From an uncultured Rhizobiaceae group bacterium (GTDB lineage Bacteria; Pseudomonadota; Alphaproteobacteria; Rhizobiales; Rhizobiaceae), in NCBI GenBank assembly GCA_937951645.1, contig CALFBM010000018.1, forward strand, positions 1 through 34,342: DNA of 34,342 nt. Reading direction: 5' to 3'. The notes beneath the pieces were generated by a model. It made no database searches and was not told where the DNA came from. It was given only the letters and a program-made list of their open reading frames with translations. A program made the translations under genes and the position numbers. Each line of letters opens with the position of its first letter. Within the stretch, counting starts at the first letter, position 1. This document shows, one piece after another, positions 29,600 to 34,342 of the stretch.

Positions 29600-29604
29600 T
29601 TAAC

Positions 29605-31422
29605 CTACACGTTTTTTGTTGCTTGTTTTAGCCACGTTAATTCATCGCTCTCTAAATGGGGAGATATTTTTTTGAATACTTGATCGTGGTAATGATTGAG
29701 CCAATCCACCTCATTTTGCGTTAGAAGTGAAACATCTATCAAGCGTTTATCAATGGGTGCCCAGGTGATGTTTTCAAAGCTGTGGGTTTCGATGTTCCCG
29801 CCCATGTTTTTTGCCTCGCTTACGATTACAAGGTTTTCAATACGTATTCCATATTTGCCTTCTACGTAATAACCAGGCTCGTTTGAGATAATCATGCCAG
29901 GTTGTAGGGGTTCCATCGCGCGGCGGTGAATGCCTTGCGGACCTTCGTGGACATTCATGTATGAGCCTACGCCATGACCTGTACCATGCGCGTAGTCTTT
30001 ACCATGTTGCCATAATGCATTGCGGGCAAGAGCATCCAAATCAATGCCTCTTGTGCCTTTGGGAAAATGGACCTGGTCTATTGCGATATGGCCTTTAAGA
30101 ACCAGCGTGAAATCTGTGATGGCCTCTGCTGTCGGTTTGCCGATTGCAATGGTTCTTGTGATATCAGTTGTGCCGTCTTCGTATTGACCGCCTGAATCAA
30201 CCAGATAAATACTGCCGTCATCCAGCGCCAGATTACTATCTTCGTTTACGCGGTAATGAGGAAGGGCTGCGTGGGGGCCTGATGCGGAAATTGTATCGAA
30301 GGATATTTCCTTCAGTGTGCTTTGCATATTTTCAGCATTTTCAATGCGGATGGCTTCAAGTTTTTTTGCCGCATATATCTCTGTAATCGAACCAGCGGCT
30401 TGGGCGTCCAGCCAGTACAGGAATTTTGCCATGGCAACACCATCGCGCAGATGTGCATTGCGGGTTCCGTTTTGCTCTGCTTCATTTTTTATGGCGCGAG
30501 GCAGAATAACTGGATCGCGCCCATGAATGATTGTGCCATTTGCATCTTCAATGATTTTGGCAAGGGCAACAGGAATGCGGTCGGGGTCACAGAGCGCTTT
30601 ATTATCTTGTGCCACTTTATGAAGTTCAGTTGTTAATTTCCTGGGTGCATATAAATCTGATATATTACCCAAATAAGCTTGAACGGGTTTGTTCAGTTTT
30701 TGCTCATCCATGAAAATCATTGGTTTGCCTGAGGCTGGTACTATAGCAAAGCCAAGTGCCAATGGATTATGAACAACATCATTGCCACGGATGTTAAACA
30801 ACCATGCAAGGGATGCAGGGTCTGTCAGAAGGGTAAAGTCGCAATGCTTTTCACTAATGATTTTTTGGATTTGTGTAATCTTGTCTTCTGTCGATTTTCC
30901 TGAGAACCTGATGTCATGAAGGGAAACAGTTCCCATGGGCGGGGCAGGCTGATCTGACCAGATGCGATCAATCAGATTGTCTATTGGTTGCAATTGGCTT
31001 TTGGATTTACTTGCTGTTTTTTCATATGTCTTGAGTTGATTGATTGTAATGAGCCAAGGGTCATAGGCAATCACATCTTTGGCGCTCATGTTTGCTTCCA
31101 GCCACTTGGAAGGCGGGTTTGTAATCAGGCTTTCTGCAGTAAAGCTTTCCTTGTTGATTTGCTCATTGAGCTGAACTGTATATCTGCCATCAGCAAAAAC
31201 AATTGCCTGATCCAGTGTTGCGATGCAAAAACCTGCCGAACCTGTGAACCCGGTTAGCCATGCCAGACGCTCAGCTCTTTTGGGCAGATATTCGTTTTGA
31301 TGCTCATCGGCGTGAGGCACAAGAAATGCTGTTACATTTTCCTTGCGCATTTCTTCCCTCAAGGCTGTCAAGCGAGCAGGGCCCTGTGAGCTGTCTGAAT
31401 TTGATGTGAAGGTTTGAAACAT
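29605..31422 (-). CDS. pepP: Xaa-Pro aminopeptidase (M24B family)
   Basis: Cytoplasmic metallopeptidase removing N-terminal residues that precede proline. 605 residues in the long three-domain form seen in eukaryotic-type aminopeptidase P: two creatinase-like N-terminal domains and a C-terminal pita-bread catalytic domain. The five metal ligands are all present: D409 (LVDSGGQY), D420 (GTTDITRT), H483 (HGTGHGVG), E515 (SNEPGYY) and E529 (RIEN). The start ATG has AGGA five bases upstream. It is the first gene of a - strand pair with the TRIC protein. The symbol is used by function and may differ in databases. Confidence 0.93.
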   Translation of the reverse strand: MFQTFTSNSDSSQGPARLTALREEMRKENVTAFLVPHADEHQNEYLPKRAERLAWLTGFTGSAGFCIATLDQAIVFADGRYTVQLNEQINKESFTAESLITNPPSKWLEANMSAKDVIAYDPWLITINQLKTYEKTASKSKSQLQPIDNLIDRIWSDQPAPPMGTVSLHDIRFSGKSTEDKITQIQKIISEKHCDFTLLTDPASLAWLFNIRGNDVVHNPLALGFAIVPASGKPMIFMDEQKLNKPVQAYLGNISDLYAPRKLTTELHKVAQDNKALCDPDRIPVALAKIIEDANGTIIHGRDPVILPRAIKNEAEQNGTRNAHLRDGVAMAKFLYWLDAQAAGSITEIYAAKKLEAIRIENAENMQSTLKEISFDTISASGPHAALPHYRVNEDSNLALDDGSIYLVDSGGQYEDGTTDITRTIAIGKPTAEAITDFTLVLKGHIAIDQVHFPKGTRGIDLDALARNALWQHGKDYAHGTGHGVGSYMNVHEGPQGIHRRAMEPLQPGMIISNEPGYYVEGKYGIRIENLVIVSEAKNMGGNIETHSFENITWAPIDKRLIDVSLLTQNEVDWLNHYHDQVFKKISPHLESDELTWLKQATKNV

Positions 31423-31587
31423 GAATTCCTACATATATTTGTGACAATTGATTAACAAAAGGTTTTCAAAGGCTTGCATATTTTGCATGGCTCAGTTGCG
31501 TCTACCCCTCTACCTAAACTTTTCTGCATATCTTAAATTCCTGTCATCGGAAGCAAAAATGCTAACGAAGAAAAAAAGGAATACAAG

Positions 31588-31743
31588 ATGTCAATGTTTT
31601 CTAACTTGATTAAAGCACGTGAAAAACAAGCTGAACTTAGCGTACACGCTTACCTTGCACAATTTGATGATTCTACATTGTCTCGCATGGGTGTAAACCG
31701 CAAAAGCTTGAAAACTGGTGGTTCTGTAAATCACTTCCTCTAA
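31588..31743 (+). CDS. Small DUF1127-like protein
   Basis: 51 residues, MSMFSNLIKAREKQAELSVH to SVNHFL. The ATG has AAAAGGA seven bases upstream, and a strong terminator follows 30 bases after the stop, so this is a monocistronic gene. The segment AYLAQFDDSTLSRMGVNRKS matches the pattern of DUF1127 proteins (L-x-x-LxDrxLxDIGisRxx), though without their usual Arg-rich first helix. Such proteins are common in Alphaproteobacteria and some act as small RNA-binding regulators in phosphate and RNA metabolism. The gene is too short for automatic detection by length. Confidence 0.75.
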   Translation: MSMFSNLIKAREKQAELSVHAYLAQFDDSTLSRMGVNRKSLKTGGSVNHFL

Positions 31744-31773
31744 GTCTTGACTTGGAGATACGTTGAAAAAACG

Positions 31774-31798
31774 GGCGACCCACGGGTCGCCTTTTTTT
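31774..31798 (+). terminator. Strong intrinsic terminator
   Basis: GGCGACC (31774-31780) and GGTCGCC (31785-31791) form a seven-pair, GC-rich stem with a four-base loop, followed by seven T residues (31792-31798). It ends the transcript of the 51-aa gene. This is the clearest terminator in the window. Confidence 0.93.
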
Positions 31799-31913
31799 AT
31801 GTGTGCCAGAGAATGTGAGTCACTGGTTTATACCTTTTTGACAGATGTTGTGAGGTGTGTGAATGTCCGTTATTGGAAATCTATCAAAGCTCTAAAGGAA
31901 GCTGGATCAACAT

Positions 31914-32324
31914 TTGGAGCGGTCAATTCTGAAATTCTGCACGCTTATCATTTTGCTCTTCCCTTCGGCAGCATTCGCTGAGGTTTGCGACAAGGAGGTG
32001 CCCAGCTGGGACGTCGCTAACGGGCCTGTTTCTCAACTTGAGTACGCCGTCGGTGCTGCGACTGGTCTGTATGGACTTATGATAGTGGGCCTGTTGGTTC
32101 TTGGCCTGGTTTTCAAGCGGCTTTGGCTTCACCTTATTGGCGGAGTTTTGGGTCTGTTGCTACTGTTAGGTTTAACCAGCATGTTGTCAGACCCTATCTA
32201 TGCAGCTTCGATCAAGGAAGGTTGTCGAGCATCACCATACCTGGTTATGGCTGCACTTGCCGGTTTGGTTCTAACCTTCGGCCTGCTTGCGGCAAGAAGC
32301 TGGAAAATGAGAACTGCCAGCTAA
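31914..32324 (+). CDS. Hypothetical membrane protein with signal peptide
   Basis: 136 residues. A signal sequence ending PSAAFAEVC, two Cys residues (one just after the cleavage site, one in KEGCRASPY) that could form a disulfide, and three further hydrophobic segments (about 46-66, 70-88 and 109-127). The start is uncertain: TTG 31914 is the only usual start codon before the signal peptide, and the nearest ribosome-like site, AAAGGA at 31894-31899, is rather far. No family is recognised. The preceding terminator and its own gap downstream make it a single-gene unit. Confidence 0.6.
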   Translation: MERSILKFCTLIILLFPSAAFAEVCDKEVPSWDVANGPVSQLEYAVGAATGLYGLMIVGLLVLGLVFKRLWLHLIGGVLGLLLLLGLTSMLSDPIYAASIKEGCRASPYLVMAALAGLVLTFGLLAARSWKMRTAS

Positions 32325-32544
32325 TGGTTTAATCCTGCGGTTTTTAGCAAAATCACCTAAAGCAGCCACAGGCACGGTTGCGGCGAATGTCGAGATCATC
32401 ATACATAATTGCCGTGTACCTGTTTAACCTTACTATAATATGTAGTGCCTGATGTGGCGGTTGGTCTGGCACAATGCCGTTATCACGATATGCAAAGTTA
32501 TTTTAACTTCGTTATTGTCGTTTGGAATTTAATATTTAAGCGTC

Positions 32545-33654
32545 ATGGAAAGTACCAAGCATATGTCTCATCTTTTTACACCTTTGAAAATCAAGGATGT
32601 TACTTTTAAAAACCGTATCGGGATGTCGCCGATGTGCCAATATAGTTCTGATGACGGAGTGGCAAGCAATTGGCATTTGGTTCATTTGGGTTCGCGGGCA
32701 GTTGGTGGTCTTGGCTTTATAATGGCAGAATGTACGGCTGTTTCCCGAACCGGACGTATATCGCAGGGGTGTGCCGGACTTTGGGAGCAAAAGCATGTTG
32801 ATGCGCTCAAGCCAATCGTTGATTTTCAAAAGTCATTTGGTGCGGTGACCGGCACCCAGATTTCTCATTCAGGGCGCAAGGGCAGTGCAGCAACGGCTCT
32901 TAGTAGCCATTTGGACGGCGATGACCCCCAGGGCTGGGAAACTGTTGCGCCAACAGATGATGCGTTTGATCCGGATGGCACAAGACTTTGGAAGGCGCCA
33001 CGTGCGCTTTCGATTTCAGAAATTGAAACCATCCAGGCGCAGTTTGTAAATTCAGCAAAACTTGCACTTGAAGTAGGGTATGACCTTTTGGAAGTGCATT
33101 GCGCACATGGTTACCTGCTGCATTCCTTCCTGACGCCTTTGGTTAATACGCGCGATGATGCCTATGGTGGTGACTTGCGTGGCAGGGCACGGTTTTTGCT
33201 TGAAACAGTCAAAAAAGTGCGTGCTGTATGGCCAGAAAACCGGGTTCTTTCTGTTCGTCTTTCCGTTCATGATTTTGTTGAGGGTGGTCTTGATCTGGAA
33301 GGTACGGCTCAAGTGGGGCTTTGGCTGAAGGAATTGGGGGTGGATATTCTGGATTGTTCAGGTGGTGGCGCCGTTCCTGATGCTCGTGGTGCCATTGGCA
33401 ATCGAACTGCAGAGCAACCAGATATGGCTGGCGAACTTCGCAAGGCAACAGGATTGCCGATGATGGCAGTTGGCGGTATTACAGACCCTTTGCAAGCAGA
33501 GGATCTGATTGCGAATTCCAAGGCTGATATTGTACTGCTTGGGCGTGAAATGATGAGAAACCCACATTGGGCATATGATGCTGCAAAAGCATTAGGTGCT
33601 GACCCACGCCATGTTTTGGCAGAGCAATACGGTTTCTTTGTTGGTGCTTCTTGA
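32545..33654 (+). CDS. NADH:flavin oxidoreductase, old yellow enzyme family
   Basis: FMN enzyme that reduces activated C=C bonds, most like the YqjM/NamA class. 369 residues in a TIM barrel. FTPLKIKDVTFKNRIGMSPMCQYSS carries the class-typical Cys that tunes the flavin, HCAHGYLLHSFLTPLVNTRDDAYGG is the conserved loop around the substrate site, and VGGITDPLQAEDLI with DIVLLGREMMRNPHW binds the FMN phosphate. ATG 32563 (MSHLFTPLK) is a reasonable alternative start and matches the family N-terminus better. The physiological substrate is unknown. It converges on prmA with four bases between the stops. Confidence 0.92.
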   Translation: MESTKHMSHLFTPLKIKDVTFKNRIGMSPMCQYSSDDGVASNWHLVHLGSRAVGGLGFIMAECTAVSRTGRISQGCAGLWEQKHVDALKPIVDFQKSFGAVTGTQISHSGRKGSAATALSSHLDGDDPQGWETVAPTDDAFDPDGTRLWKAPRALSISEIETIQAQFVNSAKLALEVGYDLLEVHCAHGYLLHSFLTPLVNTRDDAYGGDLRGRARFLLETVKKVRAVWPENRVLSVRLSVHDFVEGGLDLEGTAQVGLWLKELGVDILDCSGGGAVPDARGAIGNRTAEQPDMAGELRKATGLPMMAVGGITDPLQAEDLIANSKADIVLLGREMMRNPHWAYDAAKALGADPRHVLAEQYGFFVGAS

Positions 33655-33658
33655 GTGA

Positions 33659-34342
33659 TTAGGGTTTCTTGAAAACCAATATCAACCATCCATCTCGTAT
33701 GTAAGAATACTCCAGATGCAACCCTTGCAGTCGGAAATGAGCGATGGTTGGTGCGCGTTGGTGAGGCAGCAGGCCGGATAAAATTACTGTCCCGCTTGAA
33801 GCTGTATGAGCGACAATGTCCAGTGCCATTTGTTGTAGCGGTCTTGCCAGTATGTTTGCGATAACCAAATCAAATGGCGCCTGGTGATGAATCCGTGCGC
33901 TGGTGAAGCCTGTCGAGGTTATGCATTCGACTTGTGCTTGCACGCCGTTTTGTTTGCAGTTGTATTTGGCTGTTTGTGTAGCTACCGGGTCTATATCTGT
34001 TGCCATGACAAAGCAGGGCATTGCTTTTGCTGCTGCGATTGCCAGCACGCCTGAGCCTGTTCCCAAATCCAGTACATTGTAAAATTGATTGCGCTTGCAA
34101 ACACGCGTCAGCATATCCAGACAGCCTGCTGTTGTGCCATGATGTCCTGTGCCAAAGGCCAGGCCTGCATTGATTAAAACGGGAATTTCATGCGGACGGG
34201 GAACCTCTGCCTCGTGGCTGCCATGCACGATAAACCTGCCTGCGCGCACGGATGTTAAATCACGCAGGGTTTCCGCAACCCAGTCAATCTCCGGAATGTC
34301 ATCGCGCTTGAAGGTTACTTTTACATCATGTTTGCTTGCAAG
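33659..34342 (-). CDS. prmA: Ribosomal protein L11 methyltransferase PrmA (5' end missing)
   Basis: SAM-dependent enzyme that trimethylates ribosomal protein L11. The frame stays open to the right edge, so only the C-terminal 227 residues are present. They begin LASKHDVKVTFKRDD and include IDWVAETLRDLTSVRAGRF, the linker conserved in PrmA, then GLAFGTGHHGTT, the SAM loop VLDLGTGSGVLAIAAAK and DLVIANILARPL, the motif equivalent to NPPY. The truncation is due to the window end, not to damage. Confidence 0.94.
   Translation of the reverse strand, partial: LASKHDVKVTFKRDDIPEIDWVAETLRDLTSVRAGRFIVHGSHEAEVPRPHEIPVLINAGLAFGTGHHGTTAGCLDMLTRVCKRNQFYNVLDLGTGSGVLAIAAAKAMPCFVMATDIDPVATQTAKYNCKQNGVQAQVECITSTGFTSARIHHQAPFDLVIANILARPLQQMALDIVAHTASSGTVILSGLLPHQRAPTIAHFRLQGLHLEYSYIRDGWLILVFKKP

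Noticed and set aside
31763-31981. 72-residue open frame after the DUF1127-like gene
   Set aside because: It begins upstream of the strong terminator and reads through its stem and T-run, so it is unlikely to be translated.

Overview
The window is a chromosomal segment of an alphaproteobacterium. It is dominated by one complete division and cell wall (dcw) cluster, all on the + strand, running from mraZ at about 1980 to ftsZ ending at 21107. Several things point to Alphaproteobacteria, most likely Hyphomicrobiales (Rhizobiales) or a close relative with moderate GC: the gene order mraZ-rsmH-ftsL-ftsI-murE-murF-mraY-murD-ftsW-murG-murC-murB-ddl-ftsQ-ftsA-ftsZ, continued by lpxC-bamD-recN-ligA; an FtsZ with an N-terminus typical of the class, a linker of over 200 residues and an IPAFLRRQ tail; and a small DUF1127-like protein. 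The genus cannot be fixed from the sequence.

Layout. 1-161: left edge, with a possible gene start reading out of the window on the - strand. 162-1667: a phage tail-like protein of unknown function, the only visible accessory gene beside the cluster. 1668-1979: leader region with a hairpin, short direct repeats and an array of four CCCA (TGGG on the other strand) sites at exact 10-bp spacing, which looks like the MraZ autoregulatory operator. 1980-21107: dcw cluster. Many genes overlap by ATGA (mraZ/rsmH, ftsL/ftsI, murE/murF, ftsQ/ftsA) or lie a few bases apart, so most are probably co-transcribed and translationally coupled. Only two internal gaps are large: murB-ddl (325 bp) and ftsA-ftsZ (161 bp); both hold predicted hairpins. 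A terminator follows ftsZ. 21237-27263: lpxC with its own sigma70-like promoter, then bamD, recN and ligA. 27332-28355: the azlCD exporter pair. 28371-31422: three - strand genes (a secreted Arg/Gly/Tyr/His-rich protein, a TRIC/UPF0126 membrane protein, and an Xaa-Pro aminopeptidase coupled to the TRIC gene). 31588-32324: a 51-aa DUF1127-like protein with a strong terminator and an orphan membrane protein. 32545-34342: an old-yellow-enzyme oxidoreductase and, convergent to it, a prmA cut by the right edge.

How the genes work together. MurC, MurD, MurE and MurF with Ddl and MurB build UDP-MurNAc-pentapeptide with meso-diaminopimelate. MraY and MurG make lipid II. FtsW and FtsI polymerise and crosslink it at the septum, organised by FtsL, FtsQ, FtsA and FtsZ. 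LpxC (lipid A) and BamD (outer-membrane protein assembly) add outer-membrane biogenesis, and RecN and LigA are DNA repair and replication functions that commonly follow ftsZ in this lineage.

Most of the window is ordinary, well-conserved housekeeping DNA, and I found no convincing new multi-gene system. The points most worth a second look are an 11-codon ORF with a good ribosome binding site that overlaps the murE start by ATGA, the mraZ operator array, the structured leaders of ddl and ftsZ, the phage-like gene abutting the cluster, and three small or orphan proteins in the right third.
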